From NCBI GenBank assembly GCA_030844565.1, contig JAUUNK010000005.1, positions 1-62,920 of the forward strand: a stretch of DNA of 62,920 nt. Direction: 5' to 3'. The notes under the pieces are model-generated. The model ran no database searches. It was not told where the DNA came from and saw nothing but the letters and a program-made list of their open reading frames with translations. Made by a program: the position numbers and the translations under genes. Source of the stretch: Bacteroides ovatus. GTDB taxonomy: Bacteria; Bacteroidota; Bacteroidia; Bacteroidales; Bacteroidaceae. Each line of letters starts with the position of its first letter. Within the stretch, counting starts at the first letter, position 1. Positions 1 to 6,865 of this stretch are shown here, piece after piece.

Positions 1-43
1 GCTTAATCTCCCGCGGGAGATACGTTTCCTCTTTCATCAACAT
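1..43 (-). CDS. Start of a truncated gene, possibly N-acetylmuramoyl-L-alanine amidase
   Basis: A 14-codon open frame begins at an ATG that shares one base with the stop of the upstream smalltalk gene (TGATG arrangement) and runs off the window edge. It reads M-L-M-K-E-E-T-Y-L-P-R-E-I-K. The overlap suggests translational coupling. In Bacteroides, the HU/smalltalk pair is commonly followed by a peptidoglycan amidase gene, so that is the guess from context; nothing in these 14 residues proves it. Confidence 0.4.
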   Translation of the reverse strand, partial: MLMKEETYLPREIK

Positions 44-138
44 CAGCCGGCGCACGAGGTGACTCCCAGGGCGGAGATTATAGAGGTGGCTACTGTGATG
101 AGAAACTGAAGAATCCTTGTCCAAGTCTGCTTTTTCAT
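43..138 (-). CDS. Smalltalk protein (small hydrophobic peptide, 31 aa)
   Basis: A 31-residue peptide begins M-K-K-Q-T-W, continues with a hydrophobic helix (about residues 9-25) and ends with T-S-C-A-G. This matches the Bacteroides smalltalk family, whose members are about 30 residues with the same M-K-K-x-x-W start and V-T-S-C end. The C-terminal Cys after a hydrophobic stretch looks like a degenerate lipobox, so membrane attachment is possible. The function of the family is unknown to me. It lies 72 bases downstream of the HU-like gene on the same strand and overlaps the next start by one base. It is too short for ordinary ORF cut-offs. Confidence 0.85.
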   Translation of the reverse strand: MKKQTWTRILQFLITVATSIISALGVTSCAG

Positions 139-190
139 TTTATTTTCCAAATTAAGATTTGCTAGTTAATAATATTGTTTACAAGACCGG

Positions 191-206
191 GCCCTCCGGA
201 GAGGGC
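191..206 (-). terminator. GC-rich hairpin after the HU-like gene
   Basis: GCCCTC-CGGA-GAGGGC forms a perfect 6-bp GC stem with a 4-base loop, 5 bases after the HU-like stop codon. No clear U-run follows on the minus strand, so it may be a leaky terminator or a 3-prime end protector between the HU-like and smalltalk genes. Confidence 0.5.
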
Positions 207-210
207 GCTT

Positions 211-690
211 TTATACGCCCAGCGGGTCGGGAGCTTCGCCGTCGCCGTCCGGAGCGCCACCCCCGTGGTTGCCGTCGTCGGGAACCACCGTCTTTGCGCC
301 GTCGCTGTGATAGAGCGAGAAGTCTTGCGACTTGCAGAGCTTGCGCAGCAACGCCCCGGGATAGAAAATCACGTTCCCCTTGCGGATGCACGAAGCCGAA
401 AAATCCTCTGCGGTGGCTGTGGGCGTTCCCGTCTTGAGGCTCATGCGGAAGTTGCCCAGGTCGCCTACCTGGGCGATGTTGCCCTCTTCGAGCACGTTGA
501 GAATTTCGAGGAGGAACTCCCCGATACAGCCTTCGAGCTCGCCTTTCGAGTAAGAAGAGCGTTCGGAAATACGTTTGCACACTTCTTTGACGGTGACTTT
601 CCTGCCGCTGCGCGCCATGGCGTAGTACTTCGGAGCTTCGTCCGGTTTCAGGAGGCTCTTGCGAGCCATTACGACATACTTTTGTGACAT
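211..690 (-). CDS. HU/IHF-family DNA-binding protein (Bacteroides HU-like, 159 aa)
   Basis: This is a nucleoid-type DNA-binding protein. The start (M-S-Q-K-Y-V-V-M-A-R-K) and the block around residues 30-125 (K-V-T-V-K-E-V-C-K-R-I, then G-D-L-G-N-F-R-M-S-L) follow the long Bacteroides HU-like family, which differs from the 90-residue HupB by an N-terminal strand and a C-terminal tail. The last 25 residues are rich in Gly, Asp and Pro and probably disordered. It is on the same strand as, and downstream of, the DUF3987 gene, separated by about 320 bases with repeats and its own -7 box. Such HU-like genes usually sit with smalltalk and amidase genes in Bacteroides; the role of the cluster is not established. 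Confidence 0.88.
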   Translation of the reverse strand: MSQKYVVMARKSLLKPDEAPKYYAMARSGRKVTVKEVCKRISERSSYSKGELEGCIGEFLLEILNVLEEGNIAQVGDLGNFRMSLKTGTPTATAEDFSASCIRKGNVIFYPGALLRKLCKSQDFSLYHSDGAKTVVPDDGNHGGGAPDGDGEAPDPLGV

Positions 691-749
691 AGTGGTAAAT
701 TTTTAAATTACAGTTTTACAAAAAAGAAAAGCACTTTTAAAAATAAATT

Positions 750-774
750 TGTAACCGATTACATGACAAATATA
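750..774 (-). promoter_or_regulatory. Promoter -7 box and overlapping palindrome for the HU-like gene
   Basis: Read on the minus strand, TATATTTG (767-774) matches the Bacteroides -7 consensus TAnnTTTG; a -33 TTTG is not obvious. Just downstream, at the expected transcription start, lies TGTAACCGATTACA (750-763), with perfect 5-bp arms TGTAA/TTACA around 4 bases. A palindrome at the start site is a typical repressor position, but no binding protein can be named. Confidence 0.5.
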
Positions 775-887
775 CCACTTTCAAGATTCCTTATCACGGG
801 CAATGGAGGGCACTGAAGGAAAAGAAAAAAGAAAAATACAATCTTTGTACGGAGAAGAGGGGAGAGGGGCGGAAGATGCTGTTGGTT

Positions 888-951
888 GTAAAATATCATC
901 GCAATGATTGAAGGTAAACAACGGGATGATTTTTGCAATCATCCCATTGTT
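888..951. repeat. Degenerate 22-bp tandem repeats, locus A (3 units)
   Basis: Three contiguous units lie at 888-909, 910-931 and 932-951. The first two end in A-T-G-A-T-T, the third in T-T-G-T-T, and all have an A-rich left half. The period is 22 bases, with the last unit 20. The units resemble those at 21091-21176 and 33640-33726. They sit between the DUF3987 gene and the HU-like gene, both minus strand. The rest of the 690-1014 gap holds the HU promoter and no recognisable gene. Confidence 0.6.
919..949. terminator. Hairpin inside repeat locus A
   Basis: GGGATGATT (923-931) and AATCATCCC (937-945) form a perfect 9-bp stem around T-T-T-G-C. CAA/TTG at the outer ends extends it to 13 bp with one mismatch. 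TTTT follows on the plus strand. It lies 66 bases after the DUF3987 stop codon and could terminate that minus-strand transcript, although the U-run is on the opposite side. Confidence 0.5.
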
Positions 952-1014
952 TTGGGGGGTGCTTCGCAGGGGAGCAAAATGTCATAATGTCAAAAATGCC
1001 ACTAGGGTCCCCCG

Positions 1015-3426
1015 TTAGTGCGCTTTTGTATATAATCCATGGGATAACTTGTTGATGTCTACACCGTTAAGTGATGCCAGGAGACGCGCTACTTTTCTTT
1101 TGCTGAATCCGTGATTTGCGCCAATCACATGAGCTTCTTCTGTGGTGAAGTTATCGGGCAGGTCTTTTATGAACAATTCTGTTTTGTCCGGATTCTTTAA
1201 AGGATTTATACTCTGTGTCGGGATGGATGTCAGTATCAGGCGTGTGTGCCTGTAACAGCAGAGCGCGATGTAAAGTGCGCGGTCGAAATCCTCTTCGGTG
1301 CAAAGGAGCTTCGATTCTGTATTCCCGCATTCAAACTGGCGCAGTCGCGATATAATCATGCTGAGGCGCATCACCAGGAATGCGTAGCGTTTTACCACTG
1401 CTTGCAGGCTGTCGTTTTCTCTTGCCGCCACTTTGTCGAGAAGATTCGAGAAGGTGGAGTTGAGCTTGTTCCATTGAAGGCGGCTGAAGCTGAAGCTTAC
1501 CGGATTCTTTTCGCAGAACACGTAGAGTTCTTCCATCCGGGGCGCAAGGCTTTGGAAATATTCCTCGTAGGAGAAAGAGTCTTCGCCCATCGTTTTCCAC
1601 ACATTCCGCATGCGGAAGGTGTAAAAGAAGACACGGCTGGAGAGCCCGTTGTCCGCATTGATAAACAGGGGCTGTACTTGTCCCGGCGTTCCGGTGAGCC
1701 ATAGCGCCAATTGCGGGTTCGGTATGCGCAGGTGGGCTATGCCGTTTGCCTTGTATGCCGAGTCGATGGTCTCGTGCTCAAAAGCTTTGCGCAGCATGTC
1801 GTCGAAGTTGCCGCAATCCATGCCGTTGGCGGTAGAGAGTGTTTGTGCTTCCGTGTCGATGATGATGCTGCCTATGCGGGCGTTTGCCTGCATTTGCAGT
1901 TGCATGCGGGTGTAGCTGATGCTGGCGGGAATAATCAAAGCGCGGAAAGGCGGCATTTCCGGCATCTTCTCCGGTTCTTCCTCTTTTTGCTTTTGCTTGC
2001 TTTTATTCCCCTGTGCCGCTTTCCAGCATTGCAATTCATTTTCATATTTTTTCAGGCTTATTTCGCTTTGCTGGTAGATGTGCTCGCTGATGCTGTTTAT
2101 CAGGTAGCGTCCCGTTTGCCCGATGCTTTTGCCGCTTGCGGCAGGGGCAATCACGACAGTGAACAGATGTGGTGAATATTTCTTGTGATTATACATCCCG
2201 CTGGTTTGCGGCAGCACTGCGCTCAGGGCGGTAAGGCAGGATAGCAGAGTGATGTCTCTTTCCCGTTCGTTCAGCTCGCCAATAAAGCAGTCCTCCAATA
2301 AATTAGGCAAATTTCTAAACACTTTTTCGTCGAAGCAAGGCGTTTCTTTTCTCAATTCTTCTCCTTCCCAAAAGTTTTCGTCGTCGTCTTGCCCATTTAT
2401 CAAGGTATCATAGTGGCATTTTGACATTTTGGCATTTTCAGCAGGTGTGGCAGTGGGGGCGGCTTTCGGTGTGGGGTGTTGCTTAATGTACTTATATCCA
2501 GAGGATAACGTTTTTGTCAGCTCGTCTTCCGGGAAATTTGTCTTCTCTAGCAGCGGCCCGATCTCGCGTAAAATGTCTTTTTCGGCATAGCCCCTTTTGC
2601 AGGCTTCGCAAGACAGCTTAAAGAGGTTGGTATGCCGTTGTCCCTTGCTGAGGGGGAATAAGAAAACGTAGGACATTACGAATTGCTTGGCGTCTTTCCG
2701 TTTTTCGGTGTCATCTTCCTCGGTTGCTGCTTTTTCCTCCACCGGCGCTTCTACCTCATCGGGCACTTCCTCCTCATTGAATGTTTCTTCCCAATATGGT
2801 GCTTCTATCCCATTGAATTCTTCTTCTCCAGCAGCAGTTTCTTCTGTCGGGACTCCGGGCTCAATTTCGGGGAGCACGAATGGGTCGTAGAGCGTGGCGA
2901 TGTATCCGTTGGGAGAGTAGGTGACGAAGCACAAGCGGCTTTCGTCCTTGCATGCCGGGTCGCTTGTGAGGTCGAGCAATTTGTCGTAGTAAGCGCTGGC
3001 GAGCTGTTGTGCTTCGCGGTGGCGTCCTTCGGCATTTTCAACGTAGACAAATATTTTCAATCCGTCGGTGGGGCTTTCCAGGGCAGCCGCCGTGTGCCAA
3101 TCTTCTTTACACAATGTGAGTCTTCGCTGCAAATCTTCCACGTGGTCAAAGTCGAGGCAAATGATGTTGCTGTGGAGCAGCAGATTGTTGATGGAGTGCA
3201 TTCCGTTGAACAGTCCCGACGGCGTGAAGCACGGCAGCGCGTTTTTCAGTTTCTGGGCGGCTTCCTCGTCTCCTTCCGCATGATAGCGGCGGATTGTGTT
3301 GATAGAGGTTGAATAAGTAGTCCTGAGGCAATTTTCGAGCACCGTGAGCAGTGTTGTCTCTACTGGTTTTTTATCAAACTTGTTTCTATAAAAAGAAATT
3401 CTTAGCTCATCAAGTGGCTTTATCAT
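1015..3426 (-). CDS. VirE N-terminal (BT4734-like) / DUF3987 domain protein
   Basis: An 803-residue protein. Residues about 45-185 match the BT4734-like/VirE_N domain (I-I-C-L-D-F-D-H-V around residue 90, then S-P-T-D-G-L-K), which resembles the nucleotidyl-transfer core of archaeo-eukaryotic primases. Residues about 190-250 are a Glu-rich linker. A primase-C-terminal-like helical part follows, and from about residue 370 a DUF3987 ATPase-like domain with a P-loop-like A-P-A-A-S-G-K-S near residue 430. Such proteins occur in Bacteroides mobile elements and in HU-associated clusters and are thought to be primase/helicase-like. No integrase or transposase is nearby. Function in this cluster is unknown; the domain assignment is confident. 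Confidence 0.85.
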   Translation of the reverse strand: MIKPLDELRISFYRNKFDKKPVETTLLTVLENCLRTTYSTSINTIRRYHAEGDEEAAQKLKNALPCFTPSGLFNGMHSINNLLLHSNIICLDFDHVEDLQRRLTLCKEDWHTAAALESPTDGLKIFVYVENAEGRHREAQQLASAYYDKLLDLTSDPACKDESRLCFVTYSPNGYIATLYDPFVLPEIEPGVPTEETAAGEEEFNGIEAPYWEETFNEEEVPDEVEAPVEEKAATEEDDTEKRKDAKQFVMSYVFLFPLSKGQRHTNLFKLSCEACKRGYAEKDILREIGPLLEKTNFPEDELTKTLSSGYKYIKQHPTPKAAPTATPAENAKMSKCHYDTLINGQDDDENFWEGEELRKETPCFDEKVFRNLPNLLEDCFIGELNERERDITLLSCLTALSAVLPQTSGMYNHKKYSPHLFTVVIAPAASGKSIGQTGRYLINSISEHIYQQSEISLKKYENELQCWKAAQGNKSKQKQKEEEPEKMPEMPPFRALIIPASISYTRMQLQMQANARIGSIIIDTEAQTLSTANGMDCGNFDDMLRKAFEHETIDSAYKANGIAHLRIPNPQLALWLTGTPGQVQPLFINADNGLSSRVFFYTFRMRNVWKTMGEDSFSYEEYFQSLAPRMEELYVFCEKNPVSFSFSRLQWNKLNSTFSNLLDKVAARENDSLQAVVKRYAFLVMRLSMIISRLRQFECGNTESKLLCTEEDFDRALYIALCCYRHTRLILTSIPTQSINPLKNPDKTELFIKDLPDNFTTEEAHVIGANHGFSKRKVARLLASLNGVDINKLSHGLYTKAH

Positions 3427-3471
3427 ATTTTTTTATTTATTTTTGTGCACTCCCTTCATTGAGAGGCGGTG

Positions 3472-3479
3472 CAAATATA
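3472..3479 (-). promoter_or_regulatory. -7 box for the DUF3987 gene
   Basis: TATATTTG on the minus strand matches TAnnTTTG and lies about 45 bases before the start codon. No good -33 TTTG is visible at 19-21 bases upstream. Confidence 0.4.
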
Positions 3480-3543
3480 TGAAGACAATTAAGAAAAATA
3501 CTTTCCAAGAGGAAAGCAGTATTAAAAATAAATTTTAAATAAC

Positions 3544-3912
3544 ATGGTAGAACAAAAAAAATATACCAATGAATTTGTGTCAAATTTATTGCTGTCGCTG
3601 ATGAAAGAAGACAGCAAGTTGTTTACTTACGCTTTTCTGAGAGATGAACTGCACATCTCCTCTAAAACGATTGCGAAAGCCAAACGGGGAGGCGACTTGC
3701 CTTTGAGCGAGTATGCCGAGATTTTCTTATTATTAATGGATGCCAGCCATGCCGAGCTGGACACTACCGAACTGCTGGCGGTGCTTAAGCAAGCCATCCA
3801 CGAGAAGAAAGACATCTTTATCAGCGTGGCATCCGCAGGCAAGGGCGGCAAAGCGGGCGTGCCCGAAGCGTGGGTGAGGATAGGCAGATGGAACGGTGTG
3901 AGGCCGGTATAA
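3544..3912 (+). CDS. Small protein with a possible helix-turn-helix (122 aa)
   Basis: I do not recognise this gene. It is divergent from the DUF3987 gene. Residues about 28-62 (L-R-D-E-L-H-I-S-S-K-T-I-A-K-A-K-R-G-G, then L-P-L-S-E-Y-A-E) have the spacing of a helix-turn-helix with its recognition helix around I-S-S-K-T-I-A-K. The middle is helical and the last 30 residues are basic and Gly-rich, probably disordered. There is no signal peptide. A regulator of the neighbouring cluster is a possible role by position only. Confidence 0.6.
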   Translation: MVEQKKYTNEFVSNLLLSLMKEDSKLFTYAFLRDELHISSKTIAKAKRGGDLPLSEYAEIFLLLMDASHAELDTTELLAVLKQAIHEKKDIFISVASAGKGGKAGVPEAWVRIGRWNGVRPV

Positions 3913-3976
3913 TATAAAATTCGCGCGTGCGCGCAGAATAATGAGGTGTAAATGCAGATAACAGAAAATATTTTCG

Positions 3977-3984
3977 TACATTTG
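3977..3984 (+). promoter_or_regulatory. -7 box for the DMP19-family gene
   Basis: TACATTTG fits TAnnTTTG and ends 14 bases before the ATG at 3999, giving a very short leader. No clear -33 element. Confidence 0.5.
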
Positions 3985-3998
3985 CATAATTAACTACA

Positions 3999-4505
3999 AT
4001 GAACATGATTGAAGTGAAAGACGCGGCGCTACAGCAAGCCGCTAACGAAGGAATGGATGAATTTATCCAAGTGTTTACGGACAGATATAAAGAGGTAGTG
4101 GGCGGAGAGCCCACTGCCGCTACTATGGCTCTGCTGACGGGCGAGCAACACTCTTTGCTTGCCTATCAAATCTTCCGCGACGAAGTGATGGCAGGCGGCT
4201 TCTGCCAGCTCATTCAGAACGGCTACGGCGGATACATCTTCGACAACCCCTTTGCAAAGGTGATGCGCCTCTGGGGAGCGGAGGATTTCTCGAAGCTGCT
4301 CTATAAAGCCAAGAAAATCTACGAAGCCCACCGCGAAGACCTCGAAAGGGAACGCTCCGACGAGGAATTTATGGCGATGTATGAGCAATATGAGGCTTTC
4401 GACGAGCTCGAAGAGGAATATCTGGACATGGAAGAGATGGTGACGGCACAGGTGGCAAGCTATGTGGACGAGCATTTGGAGTTGTTTGGGGAGGTGGTGA
4501 AATAA
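3999..4505 (+). CDS. DMP19 / DUF4375 family protein (168 aa)
   Basis: The central block (G-E-Q-H-S-L-L-A-Y-Q-I-F-R-D-E-V, then G-G-F-C-Q-L-I-Q-N-G-Y-G) is characteristic of the DMP19/DUF4375 family. The founding member, from Neisseria, is a DNA-mimic protein that binds a repressor in place of DNA. This copy is strongly acidic in its C-terminal third (D-E-L-E-E-E-Y-L-D-M-E-E), in keeping with a mimic surface, but the partner is unknown. It is cytoplasmic, with no signal peptide. The regulator gene starts 14 bases downstream, so the two may be cotranscribed. Confidence 0.8.
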   Translation: MNMIEVKDAALQQAANEGMDEFIQVFTDRYKEVVGGEPTAATMALLTGEQHSLLAYQIFRDEVMAGGFCQLIQNGYGGYIFDNPFAKVMRLWGAEDFSKLLYKAKKIYEAHREDLERERSDEEFMAMYEQYEAFDELEEEYLDMEEMVTAQVASYVDEHLELFGEVVK

Positions 4506-4519
4506 GAAGGGGGCGAACT

Positions 4520-6247
4520 TTGAGTAAGTGCAAGCGTTGTCTCCTCGTCCTGTGTTTGCTGGCTTTGGCTTTTATGCTGATTTCCTGCTATACCCCCAAA
4601 GATAATTCTTTTTTGTTGTTAGAAGCAGACTCTCTTATGTCTGTCTATCCGGATTCTTCGTTGCCGTTGCTAAGACGTTTTAATTTCAAGGAGGCTATAT
4701 TGCCTGCCAAGGTAAAGTATGCTCTGTTGCTGACACAGGCAGAAGACAAAAACTATCTTTTGCATTGCAATGATTCTTTAATAATGCTTGCTGTCCGTTA
4801 TTATGATTCTGTTGGAGATGTCCGCTATTCCGCTTTTTCTCACTATTATTTAGGCAGGGTCTACCAGGATATGCAAGACGAGGCTGCAGCTGTCTCAGAG
4901 TTTTTCAGGGCTTTAGCGTTAGCCAAGAGAGATGGGACAGAAGAGCTGCTTTGTTTGCTCTATGGAAACTTAGGTCAAGTTTATTTTCAACAAGATTTAT
5001 TAGGCAAAGCGGATTCTCTTTTTGCACAGGCGGAAAAAATTGCTTTGCATAGAAATGATTCTTTTAATCTGGCTATGGGATTGGTGGCGCGTGGTAATGT
5101 GTGTCTTCAACTCAAAGATGGTTCTGGTGCAATGGCTTTCCTGGTGCAGGCGTTGGTGATAGCTCGCGACATGCAGAATGCGAATGCCGAGAAGATTGTG
5201 TATAATTCGCTGGCCGCTTTTTATGCAACGCTGGAATGTCCTGAGGAGACTTTGATTTATTCACACAAAGGGCTGAGTCATGAGGAAGATTCTTTGAGTT
5301 CTGCTCGGTTGTATGTGTTGCAAGGAAATGCTTTTGCGCAGATAGAGCAATATGATTCGGCACAAGTGGCTCTGGCTAAGGGACTGAATACGGATAATCT
5401 TTATACAAAAGCGGTTGCTTATTCACTGTTATCGGATATAAAGGAGAAGCAGGGGGATTTGCGTGAGGCTTTCCGCTTTCTGCGTTCTTATGTGAAATGT
5501 CTCGACTCATTGAAATCTCGTGAATACAGAACCCAACAGGCAATCTTTAGTAGAAGTGGAGAGCTTTATGGGGAGAGGTATCGGCAGCTTTTGAGTGATT
5601 ATCACTATTACGTTTATTCTCTTTTAGTAGGTGTGTTTTTATTGATAGTCTGTATGGCAAAGCGTGGTTCTTCTTTTTCTAAAAAGATAAGCGCGCTGAT
5701 ACATACAAAGAATCTTCTAGAGCAAGAAGTTAGGACGTTGGGGAAGATGCAAAAGGTGCTAAAAGAGAAGGAAGAGGAATTGAAAACTTTACAAGAGTTT
5801 ACTGGTTCGGTGGAGCAGGACAAGGCAAGGCTGTATCTTCTTTCTAACCAAGTTCTCTTATTGAAGCAGGAGAATAAGGATTTCTTTCTGAGAATGTTGA
5901 CAAACCGCAAGAGCTATACGAAATTATTGCAGTTGGTGGAGAGGAAAAGAGAGGATGCTCGCTGCAAAGAGAATTTCTCGGAGGAAGATTGGGAAGCATT
6001 GCTAAAGGATATAAATTTATTTTCCAACGGCTTTATAGACAAATTGAAGAAACGAGCTCCTTTGTTGTCCGTTTCTGATGTGCGGTTCTGTTGTTTGTTC
6101 AAGATAGGATTTAGCTATACGGAAATTGCTTGTGTGTTCCAACGTACGTTGGACGCGATGTATAAGAAAAGAAATTCTATTCTTGGAAATAAACTTTCTA
6201 ATATTTCTACTGTTAAAACTTTTGAGGAGTTTATAGATTCCATTTGA
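4520..6247 (+). CDS. TPR sensor-regulator with membrane helix and C-terminal HTH (575 aa)
   Basis: TTG is chosen as the start because only that reading gives a full signal sequence ending in the lipobox L-I-S-C; the first ATG falls inside the hydrophobic core. Residues about 60-340 contain helical TPR-like repeats (Y-L-G-R-V-Y-Q-D-M-Q-D, L-Y-G-N-L-G-Q-V-Y). One transmembrane helix lies at about 360-382, followed by a coiled coil to about 450. A LuxR-type helical region sits at about 515-560 (D-V-R-F-C-C-L-F-K-I-G-F-S-Y-T-E-I). This is the layout of Bacteroides membrane TPR regulators, often found next to DUF3244 genes as here. It probably senses in the periplasm and acts on DNA in the cytoplasm. 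An outer-membrane lipoprotein reading would conflict with the internal membrane helix, so the N-terminus may simply be a signal anchor. Confidence 0.75.
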   Translation: MSKCKRCLLVLCLLALAFMLISCYTPKDNSFLLLEADSLMSVYPDSSLPLLRRFNFKEAILPAKVKYALLLTQAEDKNYLLHCNDSLIMLAVRYYDSVGDVRYSAFSHYYLGRVYQDMQDEAAAVSEFFRALALAKRDGTEELLCLLYGNLGQVYFQQDLLGKADSLFAQAEKIALHRNDSFNLAMGLVARGNVCLQLKDGSGAMAFLVQALVIARDMQNANAEKIVYNSLAAFYATLECPEETLIYSHKGLSHEEDSLSSARLYVLQGNAFAQIEQYDSAQVALAKGLNTDNLYTKAVAYSLLSDIKEKQGDLREAFRFLRSYVKCLDSLKSREYRTQQAIFSRSGELYGERYRQLLSDYHYYVYSLLVGVFLLIVCMAKRGSSFSKKISALIHTKNLLEQEVRTLGKMQKVLKEKEEELKTLQEFTGSVEQDKARLYLLSNQVLLLKQENKDFFLRMLTNRKSYTKLLQLVERKREDARCKENFSEEDWEALLKDINLFSNGFIDKLKKRAPLLSVSDVRFCCLFKIGFSYTEIACVFQRTLDAMYKKRNSILGNKLSNISTVKTFEEFIDSI

Positions 6248-6374
6248 TGGCTCCCTGCCTTATCTCCTCTAATTCTGATAGAGGGGGAAATGATATTTTA
6301 TTAACTATCTTGTTATTAGTGTTTTATACTTCTTTAGTAGGCGTATTGTTTAACATAAAACTCTTGCTTGATTC

Positions 6375-6406
6375 TTTGACAGTTATCGGCTTTGTGACTA
6401 TCTTTG
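6375..6406 (+). promoter_or_regulatory. Strong consensus Bacteroides promoter for the DUF3244-toxin pair
   Basis: TTTG at 6375-6378, a 20-base spacer and TATCTTTG at 6399-6406 fit the Bacteroides -33/-7 consensus exactly. The ATG at 6432 is 25 bases further on. This gives the DUF3244 and aerolysin-like genes their own transcript, separate from the upstream regulator. Confidence 0.8.
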
Positions 6407-6431
6407 AATAGTATAACCAATAAGAAAAATT

Positions 6432-6824
6432 ATGAAAAAGTTATTGTTGTTTTTAATGTTGCTCTTTTTTTTGGATGCAGCTTTTGGGACTATAAAATGG
6501 GATATTATGCAAGTCTGTGAGAAAAAGAAGGAAATTCCAGTGAAGGGCAGTGCGGGAGTTCCTATCTTCCGTTCTTCTATTAATTATCCTCCGTTGCAAG
6601 CTTTTGTTAGCGAGAAGGTGCTTACTATTCATTTTCTGGAATCTCTGGGGACAGTGCTTGTTAAGGTTCGAAACGTTGAGACGAAGGAGGTTGTTTTAAC
6701 GGCTAGTTATGAGGCTAAGTCGGACGTTGTGATAAATGTATTTGTGTGGGATGCCGGAGAGTACGAGGTAAGCTTTGTTACCGAAGGCTATGAAGTATGG
6801 GGAGAGTTTTCGGTAACTGGCTGA
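6432..6824 (+). CDS. DUF3244 family exported protein (130 aa)
   Basis: There is a signal peptide at residues 1-20 (K-K-L-L-L-F-L-M-L-L-F-F-L-D-A-A-F-G). The remaining 110 residues look like an immunoglobulin-like beta sandwich: alternating strands such as V-L-T-I-H-F-L and V-L-V-K-V-R-N, and a terminal G-E-Y-E-V-S-F-V. This fits the DUF3244 family of small periplasmic proteins in Bacteroides. The family has no known function. It is followed 41 bases later by the aerolysin-like lipoprotein with no terminator in between, so the two are probably one operon, and it is preceded by a TPR regulator of the kind that often accompanies DUF3244. Confidence 0.72.
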   Translation: MKKLLLFLMLLFFLDAAFGTIKWDIMQVCEKKKEIPVKGSAGVPIFRSSINYPPLQAFVSEKVLTIHFLESLGTVLVKVRNVETKEVVLTASYEAKSDVVINVFVWDAGEYEVSFVTEGYEVWGEFSVTG

Positions 6825-6865
6825 GAGAACATAGTTCTATTGTTTAACTTTTAAATATTACTGTT

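Noticed and set aside
3923..3934. GCGC-GTGC-GCGC hairpin as terminator of the 122-residue gene
   Set aside because: Only 4 bp, no T-run, and the simple CG alternation could arise by chance.
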